Shown piece by piece: positions 1 to 10,200 of a DNA stretch of 64,000 bases (positions within the stretch are counted from its first letter, which is position 1; each line of letters begins with the position of its first letter). The position numbers were made by a program, and so were the translations under genes. Under the pieces are notes generated by a model. The model saw only the letters and a program-made list of their open reading frames with translations, did not search any database and was not told the DNA's origin. The DNA comes from Prevotella sp. GTDB taxonomy: Bacteria; Bacteroidota; Bacteroidia; Bacteroidales; Bacteroidaceae. The stretch spans positions 1 to 64,000 of the forward strand of contig JAFTGB010000014.1 in assembly GCA_017458125.1 (NCBI GenBank). Reading direction: 5' to 3'.

Positions 1-336
1 GAGTGTGTAGTAGTCGCAGTCGGCGCGGGTGGTGTCGGCCTGCTCGGCGGCCCGCTGGTAGCAGTCGAGGGCTTGCGGGGCCTCGCCCATGTCGTGGTGG
101 ACGCGGCCTGCAACGTAATGGGCCATCATGCGGTCGTTGGCTGAGCCGTGGTGGGCAAAGTAGCTGACGAGGGAGTCCACGGTGGGCAGCCAGCGCTGGG
201 TGAACACGGTGTCGGCACGGTTGCAGGCGAAGACGTACTGCAAGCGCTCGCGCATGTGCTCCTGTCGGCCTGTGCAGGCCGACAGGAGACATAGAACGGC
301 AAAGGAGATTATTGTCCGATCCGTGATCTTCAGCAT
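1..336 (-). CDS. TPR-type lipoprotein, N-terminal part (cut by window edge)
   Basis: The reading frame is open from an ATG at 336 to the window edge (112 codons, C-terminus missing). A GGAGG lies 6 bases upstream of this ATG and decides the start. The product begins with a hydrophobic signal and a lipobox (LLSAC, Cys21). A helical segment follows in which a stretch around residues 72-110 (VAGRVHHDMGEAPQALDCYQ) reads like a tetratricopeptide repeat. In Bacteroidota, lipid-anchored or membrane-anchored TPR proteins of this start are often sensor/regulator-like proteins with a C-terminal DNA-binding or coiled-coil region, but that end is not visible here. It follows the GH43 gene on the same strand after 28 bases, so cotranscription is possible. 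The TPR call rests on one visible repeat. Confidence 0.7.
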   Translation of the reverse strand, partial: MLKITDRTIISFAVLCLLSACTGRQEHMRERLQYVFACNRADTVFTQRWLPTVDSLVSYFAHHGSANDRMMAHYVAGRVHHDMGEAPQALDCYQRAAEQADTTRADCDYYTL

Positions 337-364
337 TTCATTCCTCCGTGATTCTGTAACGGGA

Positions 365-3300
365 TTACTTCACAAGAATCTTCAGCGTGCGGACATGGCC
401 GTCGGGCAGCGACTCGCGACGCAGGTAGAGGCCGGGCTTCACTGGGGCGTTGGTGCCAAGTGCAGTGCCGTCGGGCAGGTAGTAGGTGGGGGGCTCGTGG
501 AGTGTGGAGGGTGAAGTGTGAAGGGTGGAGTGTGGCGTGGCGGGAATCTCCTCGATGCCACTGATGATGTCGTCGAGGTTCTCGATGCTGACGGGGTCGA
601 TGCCGCGGTTGGTGGGCGTGACGCGCTGGATGGTGCCGTCGGCATTGAACGTCAGCTTGTCAACGCAGACTTCGCGGTGGTAGCCCGGGCCGTTGTTCAG
701 ATAGTTGCGGTTGATGCGGTGGTAGACTATGTAATAGTCGTCGGTTCCAGGAATGTTGACAATGGAATTATGCCCCGTGCCATAGATGCCGTCGTCGGGT
801 CGCTGGATGATGACGATGGGTTGGCGGGCCACCTGAATGGGGCCCGTGGGCGAGGTGGAGGTGCCGTAGGCCACGTGGTAGTTGGTAGCTCCGGTGTCGT
901 CGACCGACCAGAGGAAGTAGTAGAGGCCGTTGCGGTAGAACACGTAGGCTCCCTCGCGGAAGGCATAGTCAGAGAGCGAGCCGCCGGTGGGCGTGATGAC
1001 GTACTCGGTGCCCTCGACGGAGAGCATGTCGTCAGACAGCAGCCGGTAGCAGAGCTTGCCGTTGCCGTAGTAGAGATAGGTCTGTCCGGAGACGGGATCG
1101 GTGAAGACGTCGGAGTCGATCATCTGGCCTGCGGCAGAGGTGGTGAACAGTGGTTTCGACGAAGCCTTGAAGGGGCCTGTAGGACTCTCGCTGGTGGCCA
1201 CGCCGAGGGTTTTCTTTCCGTAGCTGGTGTTCTGTCCGCTGAAGTAGAAGAAGTAGTGCCACTTGCCGTTCATGAACTTCTCCTCGATGCACGGTGCCCA
1301 GGCGTTGCCCGATGCCCAGGCGACGTCTTGTCCGCGCTGCAGGTTGAGGATGGTGCCCTCGTTGGTGAAGTTGACGAGGTCTGGCGAGGAGAACACGTCG
1401 AACGTGTAGCCGCCCCAGGAGGGGTAGCCGTCGGTGGTGGGATAGACGTAGAAGCGTCCCGTCTTGCGCGAGAAGAGCACTTCGGGGTCGGCATGGAAGT
1501 CGGGTATGACGGGATTGCCAGTGGCTTCGACGGTGACTCGGTAATAATTGACAGGAGCAGTGCTGCTGTGGTTGCGGCCGCCAACGGTGTAGAGGACTGA
1601 ACCCTTCGTGAAGTCCTGCGGGCCCTGCGGGCTTATGAAGTCGGCAGGCGAAGTATAGAGCTGCGGGTCGAACGAGGAGAGGTCGGCCAACGCCTCTACG
1701 GGAATGTAGACTTCGACAGGATTCGCCTCGGTGCCAACGCCATCGGCAATGACGACTCCCGTCTGCTTGATGTGGCCGTTGCGCGCACCGGCAATCTTCG
1801 GCGTCTCGCTGCTACCGATGGGGAAGGCCTGAAGAAGGCGCTCGGTCTCTTCCTGCGTGATGGGCAACACGGTGCCGTGGCGTGGCGTGAAGGCTCCGCT
1901 GGTGCGTGTGTTCTGCACAAAGGTGAAGTTCTCCAGGTCGGGGCTGGAGCAGAACTGGTAGTGGCCGTTGGAGTAGCAGTCGTACATCAGGATCCAGGAG
2001 TCCTCGTTGATGAGCTTGAACACGCCTGCGCCCTCTACGGCCTCGGTGGTCTGCTGGAGCGTGCCCGAGGGTGCCGACCACTGGCTGCCGGGAGCCTCGC
2101 CGGGACGGGCGGTGAGGTGGCGGGCCGTGACCTTGCAGATGCCGCCGGAGCCTTCGTTCTTGTAGAATCCGTGGTAGAGCGAGTCTGACTCGTTGTAGAC
2201 GATGTCCATGTCGATGGTGGCCGAGCCGCGGTCGTAGAAGTAGACGGGTTCGCCCTCCAGGTCGGTGAAGTCGGCGTTGGCGTAGCAGTAGTAGTCCTTG
2301 TCGTAGGGTATGGATCGGTCGCTGGTGAGGAGCGAGAAGTAGACCATGAACTTACCTGCCTCGGGATCCCAGATGGTTTCGGGTGCCCAGACGCGGGTGA
2401 CATTGGCGAAGTGGGTGCCGCGATACTTGTCGGGGAAGTGCACGGTGGAGTGGGTCCAGTGGACGAGGTCGGCAGACTTCATCATGACCAGTCCGCGATT
2501 GGAGGACCATCCTTCAGCCGAGCGCATGTCGGTGTTGACCATGTAGAACATGCCGTCGGGGCCACGCAGGATGTGGGGGTCGCGCACGCCGCGCTTCAGT
2601 GCGATGGAGTCGGCACGGACGACGGCCTTGCCGCCGTTGAGCGGAGTGAAGTTGTAGCCGTCGTTGGAGATGGCGTAGTAGAGGTTTTCGTCGGTGTTGG
2701 ACGGGAAGTAGACGAAGAGGTAGTTCTGATAGGGCTCGCGCTCGTGGATGACGACGTCGAAGTCGCGCGTGGTCTCAGCCTCTCCCTTGCGCACGGTTGC
2801 GGTGAGCGTGACGTGGCGCTTCTCGCCCTCGGGCTGCTTCACGACGCGGCCTTCATTGGTCATCCATTCGGGGTCGTGCGAGCGCCAGAACACCACGGAG
2901 CCGTCGGGGGCCACGGTGGGCAGCGTGAGCGCGGTGTAGACGTTGTTCGGGTGGCCGGGAATGCGCAGTGCTGCGGCGTCGAGGACCACGGTTTCCTCGT
3001 CGGTGAGCTCGGGCAGCACGCTCACGGGGAACTGGCGCGTCATCGTCTGCGCGCCGGCAGAGAGCGTGGCGGTGAGCGTGGCGGTGGCCACGGGGCTACC
3101 GGCCACGGGCCGCGTGATGTGGCCGTCGGCGGTGATGACGCCGTTGTCGCTCGACGTCCACTCTATCTTCACGTCCTCGTAGCTCGTGGGCAGTTCGACG
3201 TCAGTCTTCAGCTGAGTGAGGTCGCCGGGCGTGAACTCGCGCATGAGACGGTCGATGCGCAGGGAGTCGGCATAGGCGTTGAGGGCCTTCGTGCGCTGCA

Positions 3301-3976
3301 CGATGCGGGTGATGTCGCTCGTGGAGAGCTCGTAGTTGTAGACGCGGAAGTCGCTGTAGAGCGCACCCTTCAGGTAGGCGTCGCCGCTGTAGCAGCTGCG
3401 GCCGAGGTAGCTCTGGCTGATCTGCTGAATGTCGCTGGGGTGGATGGTGACGTTCTTGCTGGTGCTCACGCCGTTGAGGTAGAGGCGCGAGCTCTGGTTG
3501 CGCTGCATGACGAGAAGGTTGTTCCACTGGCCCTTCTGCAGCTTGTTCTTGGAGGTGACGCCCTGCTCGTCGTTGTAGTCGGTGAGGGTGATGGCGAAAC
3601 GTGTGTCCTTGGCGCTGAGGAAGAGGTAGCCCGAGGACGACGAGTTGGCAAAGCACCACACGAAGTTGCCGTTTGACGTGATATTGGTCTCCTCGGGAAT
3701 GAAGACGTTGACCGACACGACGTAGTTGTCGCTAAGCGATTTGACGAACTGGCCGAACGGCTGGCCGAAGTCGAAGTAGCCGTTGTCGGTGCCCAGATCG
3801 AGCACGTAGCCATCGGCATAAGGCACGAGCTGCGCTCCCTGACAGAGCGTGCCGGTGTAGGTGCCTGTGGCGTCGGCAACGGTCGAGAAGTCGAACTGCA
3901 GCATCAGACTGTCGGTCTGAGCCGAGGCTTTCAGCATGGCTGTCAGCATCATGCATGCAAAGAGGATTTTTTTCAT
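365..3976 (-). CDS. secreted multidomain enzyme with two GH43 domains
   Basis: A 1203-residue exported protein. I place the start at the ATG at 3976 because it opens a clear signal peptide (MKKILFACMMLTAMLKASAQ); the frame extends further upstream without a better start. Order: a LamG/concanavalin-like sandwich (about 21-240), two Ig-like repeats (about 255-420), a GH43 five-bladed propeller (about 425-735), a second GH43 propeller (about 825-1130) and a C-terminal tail ending in KILVK. Both propellers keep candidate catalytic acids: RDPHIL and VEGAGVF in the first, HADPEV, DSDVFTDP and REGAYVF in the second. GH43 enzymes cleave arabinose- or xylose-containing side chains; the exact substrate cannot be read. 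The tail resembles a type IX secretion signal, suggesting surface display. The linker before the tail (S/T/P/H-rich) is encoded by a simple repeat at 503-540. Confidence 0.85.
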   Translation of the reverse strand: MKKILFACMMLTAMLKASAQTDSLMLQFDFSTVADATGTYTGTLCQGAQLVPYADGYVLDLGTDNGYFDFGQPFGQFVKSLSDNYVVSVNVFIPEETNITSNGNFVWCFANSSSSGYLFLSAKDTRFAITLTDYNDEQGVTSKNKLQKGQWNNLLVMQRNQSSRLYLNGVSTSKNVTIHPSDIQQISQSYLGRSCYSGDAYLKGALYSDFRVYNYELSTSDITRIVQRTKALNAYADSLRIDRLMREFTPGDLTQLKTDVELPTSYEDVKIEWTSSDNGVITADGHITRPVAGSPVATATLTATLSAGAQTMTRQFPVSVLPELTDEETVVLDAAALRIPGHPNNVYTALTLPTVAPDGSVVFWRSHDPEWMTNEGRVVKQPEGEKRHVTLTATVRKGEAETTRDFDVVIHEREPYQNYLFVYFPSNTDENLYYAISNDGYNFTPLNGGKAVVRADSIALKRGVRDPHILRGPDGMFYMVNTDMRSAEGWSSNRGLVMMKSADLVHWTHSTVHFPDKYRGTHFANVTRVWAPETIWDPEAGKFMVYFSLLTSDRSIPYDKDYYCYANADFTDLEGEPVYFYDRGSATIDMDIVYNESDSLYHGFYKNEGSGGICKVTARHLTARPGEAPGSQWSAPSGTLQQTTEAVEGAGVFKLINEDSWILMYDCYSNGHYQFCSSPDLENFTFVQNTRTSGAFTPRHGTVLPITQEETERLLQAFPIGSSETPKIAGARNGHIKQTGVVIADGVGTEANPVEVYIPVEALADLSSFDPQLYTSPADFISPQGPQDFTKGSVLYTVGGRNHSSTAPVNYYRVTVEATGNPVIPDFHADPEVLFSRKTGRFYVYPTTDGYPSWGGYTFDVFSSPDLVNFTNEGTILNLQRGQDVAWASGNAWAPCIEEKFMNGKWHYFFYFSGQNTSYGKKTLGVATSESPTGPFKASSKPLFTTSAAGQMIDSDVFTDPVSGQTYLYYGNGKLCYRLLSDDMLSVEGTEYVITPTGGSLSDYAFREGAYVFYRNGLYYFLWSVDDTGATNYHVAYGTSTSPTGPIQVARQPIVIIQRPDDGIYGTGHNSIVNIPGTDDYYIVYHRINRNYLNNGPGYHREVCVDKLTFNADGTIQRVTPTNRGIDPVSIENLDDIISGIEEIPATPHSTLHTSPSTLHEPPTYYLPDGTALGTNAPVKPGLYLRRESLPDGHVRTLKILVK
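503..540 (-). repeat. in-frame simple repeat encoding the GH43 linker
   Basis: The segment is built from GTGTGGAG/GTGTGAAG units and encodes the low-complexity linker (PHSTLHTSPSTLH) between the second GH43 domain and the C-terminal tail. The same repeat type, in complementary form (CACTCCA), lies between genes at 48830-48856. Confidence 0.7.
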
Positions 3977-4106
3977 TGTCGCTATTCTGTTAGTGTTGAT
4001 TGATTTCGTAAAACCGCACGGCACCACTGCTGTCGGCTGCCTCCACGCTCGGCCCAAGCCGGAGCGTCACGTGACATCACGACAGACAAAGCGGTGTTTC
4101 AGCTTA

Positions 4107-4114
4107 CAAATTTA
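4107..4114 (-). promoter_or_regulatory. -7 promoter element for the GH43 gene
   Basis: On the minus strand this reads TAAATTTG, matching the Bacteroidota -7 consensus TAnnTTTG. It lies about 130 bases upstream of the chosen start at 3976. No good TTG is present 19-21 bases upstream, so confidence is moderate. Confidence 0.45.
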
Positions 4115-4176
4115 CAATAATTATTGAAATTGGGAAAGAAATTCGCAGAGAATTATAGATTGTTAGCGAAATAATG

Positions 4177-4550
4177 GCGAGTTGGGGTGAGGAGGGCGGT
4201 GAGTTGAAACGGGCAGGTTGGCGAGTTGGTGTGGGCAGGTCTGCGAGTTGGAGTAGACAGGTCTGCGAGTTCGTGTGACTATCTGCATGAGATAGTCGAA
4301 CTATATCAGCGAGATAGTCGAACTATATCAGCGAGATAGTCGAACTATAACAGCGAGATAGAACGACTAATTGCAGGAGTGGGGGCAGGGAAAAGGAGGA
4401 GTGGGGGCAGGGAAAAGGAGGAGTGGGGGCAGGGAAAAGGAGGAGTGGGAACAGGGAAAAGGATGAGTGGGAACAGGGAAAAGGAGGAGTGGGAACAGGG
4501 AAAAGGATGAGTGGGAACAGGGAAAAAGAGGAGTGGGGGCAGGGAAAAGG
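4177..4550. repeat. 17-unit tandem array with 22-bp period
   Basis: Seventeen contiguous units of exactly 22 bases. The sequence changes in blocks along the array: five GCGAGTT-type units, then four units containing ATAG-N5-CTAT or a decayed form, then eight units of the AGGAGTGGG..CAGGGAAAAGG type. GAG at unit positions 3-5 is kept in all seventeen units. The period is not a multiple of three, so no repeat protein is encoded. The array lies between the SusD stop and the GH43 promoter and contains no gene. Confidence 0.9.
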
Positions 4551-4653
4551 AGGAGTGGCATCGCAGATGGCGAATGCGACTTTATGCAATCTCGGTGATT
4601 AGAGTTCTTTGCAATCTGCCTCTTTATAGCGAAGAACGGAGTCACTTTGCAGT

Positions 4654-4786
4654 CCCCTCCTCCGGGAAGGAGGGGTGAGGGGTGGTGGCGAAAAAAATAA
4701 ATTCACTTGCTTCAAATCAAATATTTAGTAAAAGTTGGACTTGATGTGTGGAAACCACCCCAAACCCCTCCTCCCCGGAGGAGGGG
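4654..4786. repeat. two GC-rich palindromes in inverted arrangement
   Basis: CCCCTCCTCC..GGAGGGG palindromes occur at 4654-4675 and 4765-4786, flanked by GGGTGAGGGGTGGT and ACCACCCCAAACCC, so the pair also forms a larger inverted repeat around an AT-rich centre. A related GC-rich hairpin lies at 39014-39058. The segment 4559-4653 holds nothing else I can recognise. Confidence 0.65.
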
Positions 4787-4827
4787 AATACAAAATGACA
4801 CCGTTCTACATTTTGATGCGACCACAG

Positions 4828-4998
4828 CAAAATACCCCCTTTCTGCATCTTGAAGCACCCTATTTCATTTCCTCGCGCTTCTGCACCGGGATGCAAAATA
4901 CCTCCTTTCTGCATCTTGAAACGCCCTATTTCATTTCCTCGCGCTACTGCACCGGGCTGCAAAATACCTCCTCTATACATCATGAAGCACCCTCTATA
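4828..4998. repeat. 66-bp direct repeat, two full copies and one partial
   Basis: Unit one is 4828-4893 and unit two 4894-4959, differing at only a few positions; a diverged partial third unit follows. Each unit starts CAAAATACC and contains CTATTTCATTTCCTCGCGCT. The 66-bp length equals three times 22, the period of the array at 4177-4550. No start-stop pattern supports a gene. Confidence 0.8.
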
Positions 4999-5007
4999 CA
5001 CAAAACA

Positions 5008-5050
5008 AAGTGAACCCCAGAAGTCAGACAGCGACTTCTGGGGTTCACTT
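5008..5050 (-). terminator. strong intrinsic terminator of the SusCD/FAS1 operon
   Basis: A perfect 18-bp stem (AAGTGAACCCCAGAAGTC and its complement) closes a 7-base loop. Read on the minus strand it is followed by TGTTTTGTGT. It lies about 310 bases beyond the last gene of the 19 kb operon. Confidence 0.8.
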
Positions 5051-5067
5051 CATGTTGACACCTCCCG

Positions 5068-5313
5068 CTGCAAAAACGGGGGAGCTGATGGGTTGGGCGC
5101 CAATCTTTCTGGCAAAATAGCTGGCTTCCGCCCCGTTTGCAGACAGCCGCAAGCGGGACAGAGCGGCTACTTACTGGAAGGTAACGATGCGCATTTTGAC
5201 CTTAGCCATGTAGGGACGCGGCATGCCGCGTTACTGGTGAGGGCTGGGCCATCCATTTACGCGCCAAAGGCTACGGGTAGGCGAGCTTGCCTCGGGAATC
5301 ACCGCGTCCCTAC
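5068..5313. repeat. MITE-like inverted-repeat remnants in non-coding DNA
   Basis: GTAGGGACGCGG at 5210-5221 and its exact complement at 5302-5313 bound about 80 bases. This is the form of a short non-autonomous palindromic element. A second, imperfect inverted repeat pairs 5068-5081 (CTGCAAAAACGGGG) with 5131-5142. No open frame here resembles a gene, so the whole stretch to 5357 appears non-coding. Confidence 0.55.
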
Positions 5314-5357
5314 TTGGTTCGTTCTGTTTCCGTCAGGGTCTAAAAGTTTACAAGCCC

Positions 5358-7199
5358 CTATTGGAAAGGCAGATACCAGTTCTGCGGGTCGGCAAGGTTG
5401 ACGACGGGATTCTTGAAGGCGAGCTTGCTGGCAAGCCAACGGCTGCCGAAGTCGGCTCCATAGGTGCCTGCGGCATTCTTGTGGCGGGCCAGTCGGCAGA
5501 GGTCGCCGAAGCGGTTGCCCTCGAAGGCGAACTCCAGGGCATACTCGTCGCAGATGAGGTCCTCGACGGCATTGATGTAGTCAGCCTGTGTGGGCTCGGC
5601 GATGCTGAGACCAAACTGATTGCTGATGTTCAGAAGCTTGCCGCCGACGATGGCGTCGTACTGATAGGGCGAGAAGGTGCCGCTGGTGTATCCACTACCG
5701 TAGGAGTGGATGCCGTGGTTGTAGGAGAAGGTCTCGATGTTCTCAGGCGAGAAGAAGGGCAGCGTCGTGCGCAGCATCTCCTGCGTTTCGGGCTTGATGT
5801 AGGTCGTGTCGGTTGAGACCTGCAGGTTCAGACCGTCTTTCAGGATGGCAAACGCAGCGTCGGGGTAGCCCATGCGGTTGACGGCCTCGGCCAGACGGAG
5901 GTAGACCGTGGTGCCGCGATAGATGGGGATGTTGGCGCCTTCATACTTGCTCATCTCGTAGTAGGAAGAGTCGTTCTTCGTGACATAGGAAAGAGTCTGG
6001 TAGCGGCGCAGGTCGCCCAGGGCCGTGAGCGTCTTGACGTTTCCAGCATCGGTCGTGGCCGACTCGGGCACATAGTAATAATCCTGCGAGGCAGCGAGCG
6101 AGAGGTAAGCCGGCGAGGGGTCGATCTCGCGCTCAAGGATGTAGATGTTGTCATAGCCCTGGACGAAGGTGAGCGCACCCTGCTCCGTTACTTTCACATC
6201 GGTGGTGTAGAAGTCGTAGCCGAAGAGGCGCGGCAGGTCGGTGGTCTCACCGTTCAGGCGGTTGACGGCCATTGGCACGTAGGTGATGACGTCGTTGGGA
6301 TAGTTCATGGAGAAGATGTACTCCCAACTGTAACGCGAGTAGGTGGTCAGGTTGGTGTAATAGTACGAGATGTCGCTGGGCAACGTTCTGCGCACACTTG
6401 CCGGGAAGTTGGGACTGCAATAGTACCAACGGGCTTCCAGATTGCGGGTGCGCAGGTAGTTGAAGTAGGACTGGGCAGCCTGGGTGTACTCGCCTGACTC
6501 CAGATAGAGGTCGCCCAGCACGAGGTCGACGGGGAACATGGTCAGCATGGTGTTGACATACTTCGTGCTACCGCTGTTGACGCGGCCCACGTTGACTTCG
6601 GTTCCGTAAGTCGGCACGGCATAGCCGGCATACTTGGCCAGCTCGGGCGCCAGGGCGTCGCAGATGCCGCGGATGTCCTTCTTCTCTCTCACGGCGTTGG
6701 CCTGGCTGATGCTGGTGACGGGCTCAGTGTAGAACGGCACGGAGCCGTAGATCTTGGCCAGCTGCAGGTAAGCCCACGCACGGATGCTCTGGGCCTGCAC
6801 ATACTCGGGCATCGAGACGTTGCGGCTACCGGTGAGGAGCGTGGTGTCGCGATGGGCAATGAAGTAGTTGCAGTTGTTGATGATGCGATAGAACACGTAG
6901 GCCGAGTCGTACTTGTTCTCGACGGTGGCCGAGAAGTTGGCCAGGGCACGCAGGTCGGACTCGGTGTACTGGTTGACTTGTGTCAGGTCGCCACGCATCT
7001 CGTTGACCAGCACATACTGGTCGATGGCCTGCTGCACGCCCTTGAGGATGCCCAGGGTGTAGAACATGGAGTCGGTCTTCTGGTCGAGTGCCGGATCGAA
7101 GATCTGGCGGTCGGACTCGGTCTCAAGCATGTCCTCACAAGAGGTGGTGACGAAGAGCATTCCGAAGAGTGCTGCTATAATGAATATATGCTTCTTCAT
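5358..7199 (-). CDS. SusD/RagB-family outer-membrane lipoprotein (second pair)
   Basis: 613 residues, typical for the family. The signal peptide ends in a lipobox (VTTSC, Cys21), so the protein is lipid-anchored and probably exposed at the surface. An N-terminal region with helices fitting TPR folds (TESDLRALANFSATVENKYDSA onwards) leads to the usual C-terminal family ending with FEGNRFGDLCRLARHK and a final NWYLPFQ. SusD proteins cap the SusC channel and capture oligosaccharides or peptides for import. It starts 48 bases after SusC at 7248, and is the last gene of the operon. The ligand cannot be named. The first sugar-binding segment is diverged from the other SusD here, so the two pairs probably take different substrates. 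Confidence 0.93.
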   Translation of the reverse strand: MKKHIFIIAALFGMLFVTTSCEDMLETESDRQIFDPALDQKTDSMFYTLGILKGVQQAIDQYVLVNEMRGDLTQVNQYTESDLRALANFSATVENKYDSAYVFYRIINNCNYFIAHRDTTLLTGSRNVSMPEYVQAQSIRAWAYLQLAKIYGSVPFYTEPVTSISQANAVREKKDIRGICDALAPELAKYAGYAVPTYGTEVNVGRVNSGSTKYVNTMLTMFPVDLVLGDLYLESGEYTQAAQSYFNYLRTRNLEARWYYCSPNFPASVRRTLPSDISYYYTNLTTYSRYSWEYIFSMNYPNDVITYVPMAVNRLNGETTDLPRLFGYDFYTTDVKVTEQGALTFVQGYDNIYILEREIDPSPAYLSLAASQDYYYVPESATTDAGNVKTLTALGDLRRYQTLSYVTKNDSSYYEMSKYEGANIPIYRGTTVYLRLAEAVNRMGYPDAAFAILKDGLNLQVSTDTTYIKPETQEMLRTTLPFFSPENIETFSYNHGIHSYGSGYTSGTFSPYQYDAIVGGKLLNISNQFGLSIAEPTQADYINAVEDLICDEYALEFAFEGNRFGDLCRLARHKNAAGTYGADFGSRWLASKLAFKNPVVNLADPQNWYLPFQ

Positions 7200-7247
7200 A
7201 AGATTCTATAGTTTTATGTTGGATGTTGGGTCCTATGTTCACAAAAT

Positions 7248-10200
7248 TTAGAGGTTGATCTTCAGTCCGAGGGAGAAGGTGCGGCTGAGTGCGACGTTTC
7301 CGGCATCGATGCCCTGATAGAGCACGCTGTTGGACACGGAGAACTCAGGATCGCTGCCCAGATAGTGGGTGAGCGTGAAGAGGTTGTTGGCCTCGGCCCA
7401 GACCTGGAGTCCCTGCAGCCAGGAGAGGTTGACGGGCACCTTGTAGTTCAGGCGAAGCGTCTTCAGGCGGAGATAGGAGCCATCCTCGATCCAGCGGGAG
7501 CTGAAGCGGCTGTTGCCCATCGGGTCGTCGTAGGAGATGCGGGGCACGTCGGTGACCTGTCCCTCATAGCGCCAGCGGTTGGTGATTGCGGTGGTCTGGT
7601 TGAAGAAGTTGCTGCCAGACTCCAGAACGCTGCGCTGGTAGTTGAAGACATCGTTGCCCAGCGAGTAGTTGAAGCCCACGGTGAGCGTGAAGTTCTTCCA
7701 CATGATGTTGGCGAAGATGTTGCCGTAGATGTCGGGGTTGGGATTGCCGATGATGGTCTTGTCGGCCTCGGTGATGATGCCGTCGCCATTGATGTCGGCA
7801 AAGTGGGCATCGCCAGCCGTGAAGTACTGGGGAGCACCTGCCGCGTCGTACATGTAGAGGTAGCCGTTGTTGCCTGCGGCACGGGCCTCGGCGTCGTTGG
7901 CAAACACGCCCTCGAAGCGGTAGCCATAGAAGCTGCCGGCAGCTTGGCCGACGATGGTAGCCACGTTGTTGGTTCCATAGATGGACGAGACGAAGCCCTG
8001 GGCGTTGCGGTTGCCGTTCACGTAGAGCAGGTCGTCGTTGGGAAGCGACTTGATCTTGTTGACGTAGTGGCCCATCGAGGCACCGATTTCAACATTGAAG
8101 TCCTTCGAGATGATGGGCTTGCCCGTGACGGTGAGCTCGAAGCCAGTGTTGTCGAGCGAGCCGCCGTTGGACCAGTAGTTGTTGATACCGGCAACGGGAT
8201 TGTCGAACGACTTCAGGGTGAGCAGGTTGGAGGTATGGCTGAGGTAGTAGTCGAAGTCGACACCGAGGCGGTTGTTCAGCCAGTAGGACTTCAGGCCGAC
8301 GTTGAACTTGCCGGTCTTCTCGTAGGTGATCTCGTCGTTACCGATGTTGTTGAGCTGAGCTGCGGTCATGCGCTCAAGATACTTCAGCACACCGAACGAG
8401 GTGCGGGCGGCATAGTTGTTGATGTCGTCGTTGCCGGAGATGTCGTAACCGGCCTTGAGAAGCAGGTAGTTGATGGCGTCGGTCTTCGGGAACCAGGCTT
8501 CGTTGGTGAGGGCCCAGCCAAGCTGAACGCTGGGGAAGATGCCCCACTTCACGCCAGCCAGCGAAAGACCGGAGGAGTTTTCGCCGAAACGGCTGCTGCT
8601 CTCAGCAGCTAAAGTGGCTTCGACGAAATAGCGGTTGCGGTAGTTGTAGTCGAGGTTGGCATACCACGTCATGCTCTTCCAGCTGTCGTTGACACCGATG
8701 ACATCAATGTAGGCCATACCGCTGGAGATGTTGGGCTGCTTGTCGTTGGTTCCGGAGTCGCGCTGGCCTTCCGGCGAGTTGTCGTCGAAGGCAAACGACG
8801 TGTAGCGGAAACCACCGTAAAGGTCGACGAAGTGGCGACCGAACTGCTTGGTGAACTGCAGTCGGGTGTCGCTCGACACGCTGGTCTCTTTGGAGAACAT
8901 GGTGCTGGTGAGTGCCTGCACGCGGCCGATGCCCTCGATGAGGAACATGGGCATGCCGCCTTTCGGACGATAGTAGCGCTGGGACACGCGGTCGAGCGTG
9001 TAGCTGAAGATTTCGCTAAGCGAGAAGTTCGGCGAGAACTCATACTTAGGAGCGATGACAGCATTGAAATTGGTCATCTCAACACGGTTCTTGTTGATGC
9101 CCTTACCGTTTTTCAGCAGTGCCGTGGGGTTACCGAGCGTCAGGTCCTCGTCGAGGTCAACAAGGAAGTCGTCGGCTTCAGAAAGCGTCGAGGTCAGCAG
9201 GCCCGTGACATTGTTGAACGTGTAGGGGCTGAGGAACGGCGACTTGATGAGCGACAGGAATGTGGGCGAGGAGACGGGGGCTGCCGAGAAGTCGGCAGGA
9301 GCACCGTTGTCGAAGACGTTGCGGTTGATCTTGACGTAAGACATGTCGAAGCGCGTGGTGAGCTTGTCGATGACGTTGATGTCGGTGTTGAAACGCACGT
9401 TCAGACGGTTGAAGCCGTTCTCGCGGGCTGTGCTCTGGGCATTGGTGTAGCCGAGCGAAAGGTTGTACATACCTACATCGTCACCACCCTGCACGTTGAT
9501 GTTGTAGTTCTGGGTGATGGCTGTGTGGTAAGCCTCGTCCTTCCAGTCGGTCTCGTTGTGAAGCGAGCTGTAGTAGTACTTCTCGGGGTTGTCGATAAGG
9601 AACTTCAGATCGCCGTCGAAGCTGTTGATGTCGGGATAGGTTCCGAGCATCTCGGTGGCGTAGAGTCGATACTGCGAGGCATTCATCACCTCGGGCAAGC
9701 GGCCTAACGTCACGACACCTGCGCCGACATTGGCATTGATGCGCGTTGCCATGGAGCGACCACGCTTGGTCGTAATCTGGATGACGCCGTTGGCGCCCTT
9801 AGCACCGTAAAGGGCCGTTCCGTTCTTGAGCACCTGCACCTTCTCGATGTCCTCGGGGTTGATGTTGAGGAAGAAGTTGGTGTAGTCGCCATAGTGGAGC
9901 GTGGAGCGTGACTCCTGCATGTCGCGGATGATGCCATCGACGACGACAAGCGGCTGTGCATTGGCGTTGAGTGAGTTCAAACCGCGGATGAACATGGCCG
10001 AGCCGTAGCCGGGGCCACCGGAGCGGCTGATTGCACGGACGTCGGCTCCCAGGTTGCCCTCGACCTCGGTCTCTACGGAGTAGGCCGTGGTGTTGTTGAC
10101 GACAGCCTCGCTGAGCGCTGAGACCTCCGTGCCGTTTTCATACATGGTCTTGAACTTATCAGAAATCATCGTGATGCGCAAAGGCGTGTCGCCCGTGCCG

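Noticed and set aside
4177..4550. CRISPR array
   Set aside because: Units are contiguous, with a 22-bp period and no spacers; no cas genes are near.
4323..4645. Repeat protein rich in F, P, C, H and S on the minus strand
   Set aside because: Overlapping frames are all open because of the 22-bp low-complexity array; the period is not a multiple of three and no start signal is present.
4850..5401. 183-codon plus-strand frame across the repeats and the terminator
   Set aside because: It runs through the 66-bp repeat, a terminator hairpin and an inverted-repeat remnant, and overlaps the end of the SusD gene.
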